Source: Acanthaster planci | Taxonomy: Eukaryota; Echinodermata; Asteroidea; Valvatida; Acanthasteridae | Reading direction: 5' to 3' | Length of the DNA: 39,984 nt | NCBI RefSeq assembly: GCF_001949145.1 | Contig: NW_019091386.1 | Span: 1,838,131 to 1,878,114 of the forward strand | In this document: positions 28,984 through 39,984 of the stretch, one piece after another | How positions within the stretch are numbered: position 1 is the stretch's first letter | Layout of the letters: each line of letters opens with the position of its first letter | Translations under genes and position numbers: made by a program | Notes under the pieces: generated by a model | Databases searched by the model: none | Seen by the model: only the letters and a program-made list of their open reading frames with translations | What the model was told of the DNA's origin: nothing

Positions 28984-30749
28984 GTAAGTTTCCTCATTCT
29001 AAAAAGTAACGATTACAAATTGTGCTTCTGTGATTTCCTCGGTAGCTTGTCCTTGAAAAGATCACGATCGTTAGACTCAATGGATGAAAGGACACAACTA
29101 ATCGTATTAAACATTACGAGAATCTCCCTCCGTGAATCAAGTTCTGCCAACGGTGGCTCTCAGACACAAAATTAATGCAGTAGGACTAAATATCCATTTT
29201 GTTTTGCAGTAAGATTGGCTGCTTCCTTGCAGCACTAGCTAGTGCTACTATTGGCCTCGCTGCGGCGTGGTATATCCAACGCAGCGTCTCTGGCAAGCAG
29301 GAGGAAACCAGGTCAGGAATCATTAAGTGATATTATCCTCCAAAACTCTTACAACGTCCTTTATGAAACAAACCTGCGCTTTCTTTATAAATTAAAGAAC
29401 TGTGCTTGGACATCAATATTTGATCAAGTAGTTTTAATGACACGATTGTGCTAATTATAGAGCTATTATCGCCAATACTTTGAAAAACTGCATAATTTAC
29501 GTTTTTGAAACTGGAACAAATTAACTTCAACACTTTTATAAATGTCTCATCATCTACATAGTGAAAAACGCAATTTGAATTTCGAAAGTAGTTTCCCGAA
29601 AAATCACTAAAATAGCTGTCTTCTTATTTTTCATAGTGCACCTGTTTTCACAAGCACCGATGTGGACACTGGGTAAGCTAATAATTTTGAAATATTAAAC
29701 TGATGTGCCAATTCGATAGATCTTTAATAGTCTGCAACAGGTCATAATGTTCGGAACGATTCTGTCACTATAGTTCCTCGACACTCTTCACGATAAAGAA
29801 TTCTTGTATTTTTTCCCAGATTGTCTGGCCAGCTGGCAAACATGATTGTTGGCGGGAAATTCCCGTCGGATCAGCCTGATCTCACGGCTCCTAGGAAGAC
29901 CGTGCAAGAAAGGGCCATAGAACTCGCCAAGGAAAGAGTACAGGTCAGTTTACTGTATTGTGAAGCAACAAATTAGACTGCACAAATTGAATGAGCATAG
30001 GGGAGGGTATGATATCACAGTATGAGTGATCGTCAGTTTAGATGTTGACCGTCATAGAGATGTGCTTACGCCAACTGTTTTGTGCAGTGAGTATATGTGG
30101 TGGTCATTTTTTCTCAACCATCAGAATAACCTTGCTGAGGCCAGAGCAGAAGCCCGTCAACTCCTGGGGACCGTAAAGGCACCTTCTCCATACGTTTTCT
30201 TCCTGGGTCTAAACGACTGCATGGAACAGGATGAGGTGAATTAACAAACCTTCGCTTATGATTAGCTTGGGTAATACACTGCAAGTACAACGTCTTTTAC
30301 ACGTCAAAGGCACACAAACTGCCAATTTTAGTTCACCTATAGAAATACTGGATGGTGCAAAAAACAATCAGATTGCTCCAGTTAATGAAAATTAACATAC
30401 TGATGTTGATGATTACAATTACTTATTTAAAGTATTATAATATTACTGAAATTGCATACTTTCAGTTGCATTTTTATTTCTGTTCCAGTTTGACCTAGTT
30501 ATTGACATCAAGATTATCGCCTTTCTTGTCAGTCCAATTTGGAGTTTGTCCCCGCACATTATTTTTGTCTGTCCTTCTTTGAGCCCTGCCCCTGTTTTTT
30601 GTTTGTTTCACTTTCTTCCTTCCTCCTTTTGTCTCCTCAACTTCTAGATCTTGGACCTTGTGCCAGAGGACATGCAGGAGGAAATCCTGCAACAGAACAA
30701 GGAGTTCTTCCAAAAGATGGCCGCGTGCGCCGGCATGAATAACTGGTAG
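28979..30749 (+). CDS. Unrecognised small membrane-anchored protein (whole gene, 6 coding exons, 159 aa)
   Basis: Coding segments are 28979-28983, 29210-29311, 29637-29672, 29820-29943, 30125-30235 and 30648-30749. All introns (147-412 bp) are GT-AG, and phases join to exactly 160 codons including the stop TAG. The protein begins MTKIGCFLAALASATIGLAA followed by AWYIQRS. Residues ~4-22 form a hydrophobic segment, probably a signal anchor or transmembrane helix, because the basic QR follows and no cleavage-like region is obvious. The rest is soluble: a short Ser/Thr linker, GLSGQLANMIVGGKF, a charged helix RAIELAKERVQNNLAEARAE, PSPYVFFLGLNDC, and an acidic helical tail ending MAACAGMNNW. I do not recognise the family and assign no function. 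The start ATG is chosen because the five-base exon is the only upstream source of an in-frame ATG next to a GTAAGT donor; it is the least certain part. Confidence 0.78.
29210..29311 (+). CDS. Small gene exon 2: membrane segment
   Basis: This exon follows acceptor TTTTGCAG and is followed by donor GTCAGG. It encodes KIGCFLAALASATIGLAAAW then YIQRSVSGKQEET, i.e. a hydrophobic helix of about 19 residues rich in Ala followed by a polar, basic stretch. Confidence 0.78.
29637..29672 (+). CDS. Small gene exon 3: 36-base linker exon
   Basis: This very small exon (36 bases, APVFTSTDVDT plus split codons) lies between acceptor TTTTTCATAG and donor GTAAGC. It is supported because it restores phase between exons 2 and 4 with no stop. 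Confidence 0.72.
29820..29943 (+). CDS. Small gene exon 4: GLSGQLANMIVGGKF segment
   Basis: This exon starts after TTTTTTCCCAG and ends before GTCAGT. It encodes LSGQLANMIVGGKFPSDQPD then LTAPRKTVQERAIELAKERV and Q. The second half looks helical. Confidence 0.82.
30125..30235 (+). CDS. Small gene exon 5: charged helix and YVFFLGLNDC
   Basis: This exon is 37 whole codons, NNLAEARAEARQLLGTVKAP then SPYVFFLGLNDCMEQDE. The acceptor is TTCTCAACCATCAG and the donor is GTGAAT. In-frame stop codons follow within the intron, which supports the donor. Confidence 0.83.
30648..30749 (+). CDS. Small gene exon 6: acidic helical tail and stop
   Basis: After a long pyrimidine tract and acceptor CTTCTAG, the frame reads ILDLVPEDMQEEILQQNKEF then FQKMAACAGMNNW and TAG. 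An antisense frame at 30495-30779 is only a shadow. Confidence 0.84.
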   Translation: MLDLVPEDMQEEILQQNKEFFQKMAACAGMNNW

Positions 30750-30848
30750 AACACCAAGAACGATTGCACTTATTACCACAACGGCCCTTCAACTACAAAT
30801 GAAGTCAGAAAGCTGCTTAATACTTTTAGTTCTGAGAATGAATTAGGC

Positions 30849-30854
30849 AATAAA
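30849..30854 (+). terminator. Polyadenylation signal AATAAA of the small gene
   Basis: AATAAA is 100 bases past the TAG stop of the small plus-strand gene, the usual place for a short 3' UTR. Cleavage site not determined. Confidence 0.7.
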
Positions 30855-33564
30855 AATCCATTATAGATACACATGATGCTTCTTGGAATACCTACCTACA
30901 GTCGGTATTGGTTAGACGGTTCGTTTAATGTCTCATGGTACAAATCAGGAAATACTAGATTTTCAACAAGTTAGGAAATTCTTGGTGACGCATTCATCTG
31001 GTTTGATCCTGGCTCGTTCACGGTGAAGGTCGGAAAAATGTGTTTTTTCATCGTGTTTTTGCACTTTTCGAAGCGTATCTTACACATTCATGTATTTCAG
31101 TTGGAGTCATTTTATTTAGAAACCTCCTTCTTTTCTTCCTTGTACATAATGTTTACTGGAAGCGGTATGCCTTTATTTCTCTGACTTTTTTTCCAAATAG
31201 ATTGGTTTCCTTCTTGGAGTATGAATGCTTAGTTTTTCTGTTGTTCTCTGGCAAAATGGAAATTGGTTCTTTTTAGGTTCTTGTTCTGTTGCCCATTTGG
31301 TTTCTTGGCTTGGCTTGACATTGTTCGTTTGATGAAACGTTTATTTGCATGACTTTATGAAACTTTTTATTTTGCGCTCCTCTTAAATAGTTGCTTAGAT
31401 ATAGCTTGCTTATGGTTGAATTGTTTCTTAGTTCGACTATTATGTTGGTAGTTTTGTCGAGTTTTTATCTTAGTTTTGTTCGCCTGTTTATACGGCTTGC
31501 TGGTTAGTTGACTGTTGGTTAGTTTGGTAGCCTAAATAGTCTGTTGTTGGTGGGTTTTAGTCTTTTATTTCATGAGACCAGTATAATTTGTTGGTTATTT
31601 TATTGGTTGGCCATTGGGTTAGTCGGTTGGATGGCTAGTTTTTTTTATACTCCATTGTGGGTTTTAAGGTTAGGTTTTTTTAAGCTTCAACATACTTTGC
31701 AGGCCTGATCTATAAAAGTCCCTTTCAGTACATAGACCATTAACCGGAACAGTCCCCAGTCTCCGAATTCCAATATGATTTGCCATCTACTGTAGTGTTA
31801 GGGTTAATTTCACTTATCATTTTTTTAACCCTCGAAAGCATGTTCATTCGCCAGGGCCGACCAGTATGTAAAGCGATGTAACTGACACATTGTTGGAAGT
31901 TCTACGCTTTCATCAGAGTTCGGCCTGTCACCGAATGATCCCAATCATTGCCAAAATAATATGCCGTAGTGTTCCCCCCTTATTTCTTTCTGTATAGTGT
32001 ATATTTTCCAGCCGCCTTGCTAGCCACCAACTAACCGAATTGTCAGCTTGCCAGTACTGTGGTTTTAATTGGTCTGTTTGTAGATCAGTCTGCATGTCTG
32101 TCAGTCTTTCGGTTGATTTGTGTACTTTATCATTGTTACCTAGGCACTCTATCTCTATATATATCATTTTTAATTTTGTTTCGCTTGCCTATTGATTCGG
32201 TTCTCTATTTTGTTTTGGTGTATTTGTTTTGTACAAGTTTGCTCGTTTACTGTTTCTTCGTTTTGGATATTCCTGTTTTGTTGCTTCAAACTTTTTACCA
32301 ATTTATTTATTGTTGCATATAATTTAATTATCATGGCACTTCAGTTTTTCAACGCACTTGCAAAAAAATGTCATAGTATGCTTACAGCTTTTTATACCCT
32401 GTTTTTCTTAATATCATACCGTTACTTGGATGCAGCAACCAGGACCACGGTTAGAAACAGAACCAGATGGAGCGTCTTACATTAAGGAATCGTGATAGAA
32501 AGAAGCATATTTCCATAATTCGCTGTGTCACAGAAAGTTTACAAAAAATTACTTAAGTAGCGGTCTCTCTCCGATTGTAACTGCCACAGCTTGGAGCAAA
32601 ATGCTCTGGATTTCAGCATGATCGATCCATGCTGAATTTGTTAAAGGTGATGAAAAATTCCACCTCAATAGGAAAACTCAACAGGGCCTTTCATGGGCTG
32701 AAAATAAAGCCCGTTGGATTTTATCAGGATACTTCCGCCCGGCTGGGACCCTACACCGCAGTAGACTCACGCCGGATACACAAACTCCATGACTCCCAAG
32801 AAAACTCATTTATCATTCATTAATGGTTCACAGCTTCTAGAAATATGAAAAAAGGTAGATAAACTGACCGGTACGGAAACATAATGTAAGGCAGCTAACG
32901 AAATAAACCAAAAATGCAAAATTTGTCTCCGAACGGAGTTCCTGTTTGTTTGTGTTGTTCGACTGGAAAATTTGTTCGAAAATTTTGTAACTTTAAACAT
33001 TTGCCTCTTAGATCTAATAAGCATGTATTAATTATTTAGAAATACCAGTGCAAAACGCCTGCTGTAATTTACTTCGTGGGGTTGAGTAAAGGAAAATGCA
33101 TATTTCTTGTTATAATGTAAAAACACTTAACACACGTCATTTATCGGAATGTAAAACCTGCATGTCTTCGTCCGCTGATTAGGGAAATTCCGAGCCCATG
33201 CCGTGACATGCGCGCTGGCACAGCGCAAACAAGGGAGGAGCTCATTTTGGTCAAACAAAATGCACACCTGCATTGCGAACTGTAAAGCAACAGAAGCGCT
33301 GTAGCATGGCTGTTCACAGACAGCAAGGGGAACAACGGAACATTTTGTTTTAATATGAAGACGGGAATAAATATTATGATTCTATATTGTGTCATTCGTA
33401 TCACCAACTTAGACAAGAAAACTACAGTTATGACATTTGCATAGGGTTTTCTTAGGAATAAGGATCTGAGAAAAAAGACCTCTGAGTTTGTACCCCTGTA
33501 TACATTTTTAAAGGGGGCGCACACGCTTTTTGTTCATGTGTGGCTCTTTATGCGCATGCATTCT
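30855..33564. other. Gene-free region between the small gene and the satellite array
   Basis: No coding exon is supported. The part 31040-32350 has a strongly T/G-biased plus strand with words such as TTGGTTAGT, GGTTGGCC and CTGTCAGTC, which look like a decayed simple repeat. The rest (32350-33564) is ordinary A/T-rich sequence, in which I see nothing more. Confidence 0.6.
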
Positions 33565-36500
33565 GACATATATAAGAAGCATTCTCTGTACGAGAACAGG
33601 ACCCGGTATAGCGCAGCCAATGCCAGAATTACGCAAAAGTAGGAGGCAGTTGGACAAGAACTCTCGCTTTCTTTTGCAGATATTTCCTAACTACTGCAAA
33701 TATGGATATGAAACTGATATGAATAGATAGAGGAACATGTACACGTTCAGATGACACCAAGATTGCAAGATGTAGATAACTTTTAGACCTTTTATGCTCG
33801 CATATATGAAGCATTCTCTGTGCTGAGAAGGCCCTTCATAGTACAGGCAAAGCAAGAATTACGCAAAAATTTTAAGCACTCTGAATAAAACTCGCACTTT
33901 CTTTCGCAGATATTTTCCTAACTACTGCGAATATGAATATGAAACTTACATGAATAGATAGAGGAACATGTGCTCGTTCAGATGACACCAAGATTGCAAG
34001 ATGTAGATAACTTTTAGACCTTTTATGGACATGAAACTGATATGAATAAATAGAGGAACATGTGCCCTTTCAGATAACACCAAGATTGCAAGATTTAAAT
34101 AATTGTTAGACCTTTTATGCTCGAATACATGAAGCATTCTCCGTGCGGAACGGGACCGGTGTAGCACAGACATAGATGGAATTACGCAAAAATATCAAAC
34201 CTTTTCAGGATATTTTCCTAACTACTGCAAATATGGATATGAAATTTATAAGAATAGATAGAGGAACATGTGCCCTTGCCGATGACACCAAGATTGCAAC
34301 ATTTAGATAATTTTGAGACCTTTTATGCTCGCATATATATAGCACTCTCCGTGCAAAACAGAACCGGAATAGCGCAAAGCCAGAATTCCGCAAAAATATC
34401 AAGCAGTCAGATAAGGACATGCACATGCTTTTGCAGATATTTTACTAACTACTGCAAATATGAATATGAAACTTACATGAAGAGATAGAAAAACATGTGC
34501 CCTTTCAGATGAAACCAAGATTGCAAGATTTAGATAATTTTGAGACCTTTTATGCTCGCATATATGAAGCATTCTCCGTGCGGAACAGAAGCGGTATAGC
34601 GTAAAGCCAGAATTCCGTAAAAATATCAAGGAGTCAGAAGAAAACTCGCACTTTTTTTTGGAGATATTTTCCTAACTACTACAAATATGGATATGAAACC
34701 TATATGAATAGATAGAGGAGCATGTGCCCGTTCAGATGACACCAAGATTGAAAGATTTAGATAATTTGTAGACCTTTTATGCTCGCATATATGAAGCATT
34801 CTCTGTGCTGAGAAGGCCCTTCATAGTACAGGCAAAGCAAGAATTACGCAAAAATTTTAAGCACTCTGAATAAAACTCGCACTTTCTTTCGCAGATATTT
34901 TCCTAACTACTGCGAATATGAATATGAAACTTACATGAATAGATAGAGGAACATGTGCTCGTTCAGATGAAAGGAAAATTGCAAGAATTAGGTAACTTGT
35001 AGACCTTTTATTCTCGCATATTTGAAGCATTCTCCGTGCGGAGCATGACCGTGATAGTGCAGGCAAAGCCAGAATCCTGGAAAGATTTCTAGCAGTCAGA
35101 ATAGAACTCGCACTTTTTTTGCAGATATTTTACTAACTACTGCAAATATGAATATTAAACTTACATGAATAGATAGAAAAACATGTGCCCTTTCAGATCA
35201 AACCAAGATTGCAAGATTTAGATAATTTCTAGACTTTTATGCTCGCCTATATGAAGCATTCTCTGTGCCGAGCATGACCTTCACAGCGCAGGCAAAGCCA
35301 GAATCACGCAAAAATTTCAAACAGTCAGAAGAAATCTCGCACTTTCTTTTGCAGACATATTCCTAACTACTACAAATATGGATATGAAACTTATATGAAT
35401 AGATAGAGGAACATGTGCCCTTTCAGATGAAACCACGATAGCAAGATTTAGATAATTTGTAGACCTTTTCTGCTCGAATATATGAAGCATTCTCTGTGCG
35501 GAACAGGACCTTTATAGCAAAATCAAAGCTAGAATCACGCAATCATTTCAAGCAGTCAGAAGGAAACTCACATTTTCTTTTTCAAATATTTTCCTAAATA
35601 CTGCAAATACGGATATGAAAATTATATCAATAGATAGAGAAACATGTGCCCTTGCCGATGACACCAAGAGTGAAAGTTTTAGATAATTTGTAGACCTTTT
35701 ATGCTCGCCTATATGAAGCATTCTCCGTGCCGAACATGAGTGTTATAGCTCAGGCAAAGCCAGAATCACGCAAAAATTTCAAGCAGTCAGAAGAGAACTC
35801 GCACTTTCTTTTGAAGATATTTTACTAACTACTGCAAATATGAATATCAAACTTACATGAATAGATAGAGCAACATGTGCCCTTTCAGATGAAACCAAGA
35901 TTGCAAGAATTAGGTAATTAGTAGACCTTTTATGGTCGCTTATATGTAGTGGAACAGAACCGGTATAGCGCAGGCAAAGCCAGAATCACGCAAAAATTTC
36001 AAGCAGTCAGAAGAAAACTCGCACTTTCTTTTGCAGACATATTCCTAACTACTGCAAATATGGATATGAAACTTATATGAGTAGATAGAGGAACATGTGC
36101 CCTTTCAGATGAAACCACGATAGCAAGAATTAGGTAATTTGTAGACCTTTTATGCTCGCATATATGTAGCATTCTCTGTGCGGAACAGGACTTTTATAGC
36201 GAAGGCTAGAATCACGCAATTATTTCAAGCAGTCAGAAAAAATCTCGCACTTTCTTTTGAAGATATTTTACTAAACACTGCAAATATGAATATCAAACTT
36301 ACATGAATAGCTACAGGAACATGTGCCCTTTCAGATGAAATGAAGATTGCAAGAATTAGGTAATTTGTAGACCTTTTATGCTTGCATATATTTAGCGGAA
36401 CTGAATCGGTATAGGGCAGGCAAAGCCAGAATCACGTAAAAATTTCAAACAGTCAGAAGAAAACTCGCCCTTTCTTTTGAAGATATTTTACTAACTACTG

Positions 36501-39500
36501 CAAATATAAATATCAAACTTACATGACTAGATAGAGGAACATGTGCCCTTTTAGATGAAAACAATATTGCAAGAATTAGGTAATTTGTAGACCTTTTATG
36601 CTCGCATATATGTAGCATTCTCTGTGGTGAACAGGACTTTTATAGCGAAGGCTACAATTACGCAATTATTTCAAGCAGTCAGAAAAAATCTCGCACTTTC
36701 TTTTGAAGATATTTTCCGAACTTCTGCACATATGGATATGAAACTTATATGAATAGATAGAGGAACATGTGCCCTTTCAGATGAAACCACGATTGCAAGA
36801 ATTAGGTAATTTGTAGACCTTTTATGCTCGCATCTATGTAGTATTCTCTGTGCGGAACAGGACCTTTATAGCGAAGGCTAGAATAACGCAATTATTTCAA
36901 GCAGTCAGAACAAATCCCGCACTTACTCTTGAAGATATTTTCCTAACTACTGCACATATGGATATGAACCTTATATGAATAGATAGAAGAACATGTGCCC
37001 TTGAAGATGACACCAAGATTGAAAGTTTTAGATAATTCGTAGACCTTTTATGCTCGCGTATATGAAGCGGAACAGGACCTTTATAGGGCAGGCAAAGCCA
37101 GAATCACGCAAAAATTTCAAGCAGTCAGAGGAAAACTCGCACTTTCTTTTGAAGATATTTTCCTAACTATTGCACATATGGATATGAAACTTATATGAAT
37201 AGATAGAGGAACATGTGCCCTCTCAGATGACATCACGATTGAAAGTTTTAGATATTTTGTAGACCTTTTATGTTCGAATATATGAAGCATTCTCTGTGCG
37301 AAACAGGACCTTTATAGCGAAGGCTAGAATCACGCAAACATTTCAAGCAGTCAGAGGAAAACTTGAAACTTAAGTAAATAGATAGGGAAAATGTGCCCTT
37401 TTAGATGAAACCAAGATTGAAAGTTTAAAATAATTTGTGGAAATTTTATGATCGCATATATGCAGTTGAAAAGAACCGGTATAGCTCAGGCAAAGCTAGA
37501 ATCACGCAAAAATGTCAAGCAGTCAAAAGAAAACTCACACTTTCTTTTGCAGATATTTTCCTAACTGCTGCAAATATGAATATCAATATTACATGAATAG
37601 ATAGAGGAACATGTGCCCTTTCAGATGACACCACGATTGAAAGTTTTAGATAATTTGTAGACCTTTTATGCGCGCATATGTAGAGCGGAACAGGACCTTT
37701 ATAGGGCAGGCAAAGCTAGAATTACGAAAAATTTCAAGCACTCTTAATAAAACTCGCACATTCTTTTTCAGATATTTTCCTAACTACTGCAAACATGGAT
37801 ATAAAACTTATATCGATAGATAGAGGAACATGTGCCCTTGCCGAGGACACCAAGATTGCAAGAATTAGGTAATTTGTAGACCTTTTATGCCCGCATATAT
37901 GAAGCGGAACAGAACTGGTATAGCTCAGGCAAAGCCAGAATTACACAAAGATTTCAAGCAGTCAGAAGAAAACTCGCACTTTCCTTTGCAGATATTTTCC
38001 TTACTACTGCAAATATGGATATGAAACTTATATCAATAGATAGACGAACATGTGCCCTTTCAGATGAAACCTAGATTGGAAGATTTAGATAATGTCCAGA
38101 CCTTTTATGCTCGAATATATGAAGCGGAACAGGACGTTTATAGGGCAGGCAAAGCTAGAATCACGCAAAGATTTCAAGCAGTCAGAAAAAATTTGCACTT
38201 TCTTTTGCATATATTTTCCTAACTACTGCAAACATGGATATAAAACTTATATCAATAGATATAGGAACATGTGCCCTTTGAGATGAAAGCACGATTGTAA
38301 GATTTAGATAATTTGTAGACCTTTTATTCTCGCATATTTGAAGCATTCTCCGTGCGGAGCATGACCGTTATAGCGCAGGGAAAGCCAGATTCACGCAAAG
38401 ATTTCAAGCACTCTGTATAAAACTCGCACTTTCTTTTGCAGATATTTTCCTAACTACTGCAAATATGGATATGAAACTTACATGAATAGATAGAGGAACA
38501 TGTGCCCTTTCAGACGAAACCACGATTGCAAGATTTAGATAATTTCTAGACCTTTTATGCTGGCATATATGCAGCATTCTCTGGGCAGAACATGACCTTT
38601 ATGGCGCATGCGAAGCTAGAATTACTAAAAAATTTCAAGCACTCTGAATAAAACTTGCACTTTCTTTTGCAGATATCTTCCTAACTACTGCGAATATGGA
38701 TATGAAACGTATATGAATAGGTAGAAGAACATGTCCCCTTTCAGATGACACCAAGATTGCAACATTGAGATAATTTGTAGACCTTTTATGCTCGAATATA
38801 TGAAGCATTCTCTGTGCGGAACATGACATTTATAGCGCAGGCTAAGCTAGAATTACGCAAAAATTTCAAGCAATCTAAAAAAAAATTGCATTTTCTTTGG
38901 CAAATATTTTGCTAGCTACTGCATATATGGATCTAAAACTTATATGAATAGATAGAAGAACATGTTTCCTTGCCGATGACACCAAGATTGCATAATTTAG
39001 ATAATTTGTAGACCTTTTATGCTCGCATATATGAAGCAGAACAGAACCACTATAGCGCAGGTAAAGCTAGAATTACGCAAAATTTCAAGCAGTCATAATA
39101 AAACTCGAAATATTTTTTGGAAATATTTTCCTAAATACTGCAAATATGAATATGAAACTTACATAAATAGATAGAGGAACATGTGCCCTTTCAGATGAAA
39201 CCAAGATTGCAAGATTTAGATAATTTGTAGACCTTTTATGCTCGAATATATGAAGCGGAACAGGACGTTTATAGGGCAGGCAAAGCTAGAATTACGCAAA
39301 AATTTCAAGCAGTCAGAAAAAAATTTGCACTTTCTTTTGCATATACTTTCGTAACTACTGCAAACATGGATATAAAACTTATATCAATAGATACAGGAAC
39401 ATTTGCCCTTTGAGATGAAAGCAAGATTGCAAGATTTAGATAATTTGTGGACCTTTTATTCTCGCATATTTGAAGCATTCTCCGTGCGGAGCATGACCGT

Positions 39501-39984
39501 TATAGCGCAGGCAAAGCCAGAATCACGCAAAGATTTCAAGAGATTAGAGGAGAACTCGCATTTTCTTTTGCAGGTATTTTACTAACTACTGCAAATATGG
39601 ATATGAAACTTATATGAATAGATAGAAGAACATGTGCCCTTGCCGATGACTTGGAGATTGCAAGATCTATATAATTTTGAGACCTTTTATGCTCGCATAT
39701 ATGAAGCATTCTCCGTGCGGAACAGAAGCGGTATAGCGTAAAGCCAGAATTCCGTAAAAATATCAAGGAGTCGGAAGAAAACTCGCACTTTTTTTTGGAG
39801 ATATTTTCCTAACTACTACAAATATAGATATGAAACCTATATGAATTGATAGAGGAGCATGTGCCCGTTCAGATGACACCAAGATTGAAAGATTTAGATA
39901 ATTTGTAGACCTTTTATGCTCGCATATATGAAGCATTCTCTGTGCTGAGAAGGCCCTTCATAGTACAGGCAAAGCAAGAATTAT
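33565..39984 (+). repeat. Satellite-like tandem array, monomers about 220 and 231 bp, ~29 copies
   Basis: The marker word AGACCTTTTATG recurs at about 33785, 34016, 34108, 34316, 34543, 34770, 35001, 35231, 35461, 35692, 35923, 36143, 36369, 36589, 36815, 37041, 37261, 37669, 37878, 38098, 38317, 38548, 38779, 39010, 39229, 39449 (one change), 39680 and 39908. Most spacings are 219-231. The two main sizes differ by loss or gain of about 11 bases around GAAGCATTCTCTGTGC. Truncated monomers occur at 34016-34107 and 37261-37438. Each monomer also carries GAACATGTGCCCTTTCAGAT, AAGCCAGAATTACGCAAAAA and CTTTTGCAGATATTTTCC. The array has no coding support and runs past the window end. Confidence 0.95.

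Noticed and set aside
33141-33524. Minus-strand open frame of 127 codons just before the satellite
   Set aside because: No family match, no splice context and A/T-rich composition like the surrounding non-coding DNA.
33629-39766. Repeated minus-strand peptides of 60-76 residues (RRMLHICEHKRS..., SERAHVPLSIH...)
   Set aside because: They recur once per monomer and end at stops in the same monomer or the next. They are translations of the satellite, with no start or splice logic.
1-39984. CRISPR arrays, operons, tRNA and rRNA genes
   Set aside because: The tandem array has no spacer structure. No convincing tRNA cloverleaf or rRNA segment was recognised by eye, though a covariance-model search was not possible.

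Overview
This window is animal (metazoan) nuclear DNA. Protein-coding exons are short, separated by introns with canonical GT-AG ends, and surrounded by repeats. No bacterial-type operon is present. The coding content and the repeats (a CR1-like LINE relic and very dense GTAC-centred palindromic words such as TACATGTA and TACCGGTA) would suit a marine invertebrate deuterostome. Amphioxus is my best guess, but this is inferred from style and not shown by the sequence.

From 2147 to 26429 on the minus strand lies one large gene. Eleven coding exons splice in frame into a 905-residue RabGAP-type protein of the TBC1D12/TBC1D14 family. Exon 1 (25072-26429) encodes a long low-complexity N-terminal half. 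Exons 2-4 encode the family linker (NLF..WKS, LPAKS, coiled coil). Exons 5-11 encode the TBC domain, with both catalytic fingers intact. Intron 1 is about 13.9 kb, includes a 370-base assembly gap (21695-22064), and is packed with GTACAT/GTACCG repeats and hairpins. Smaller introns carry a decayed CR1-like LINE fragment and several diverged copies of dispersed repeats rich in GACTTG/CAAGTC. The 3' flank (1-2146) holds two striking inverted repeats.

Head-to-head with it on the plus strand (28979-30749) is a compact six-exon gene for a 159-residue protein. It has an N-terminal membrane anchor and a soluble, acidic, helical tail. I do not recognise its family. A polyadenylation signal (AATAAA) lies 100 bases after the stop.

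From 30.8 to 33.5 kb there is gene-free DNA, partly a T/G-rich strand with decayed TTGG/TCTG-type simple repeat. From about 33565 to the window end a satellite-like tandem array of roughly 29 monomers occurs. Two monomer sizes (about 220 and 231 bp) alternate, and there is higher-order structure. The array continues beyond the window.
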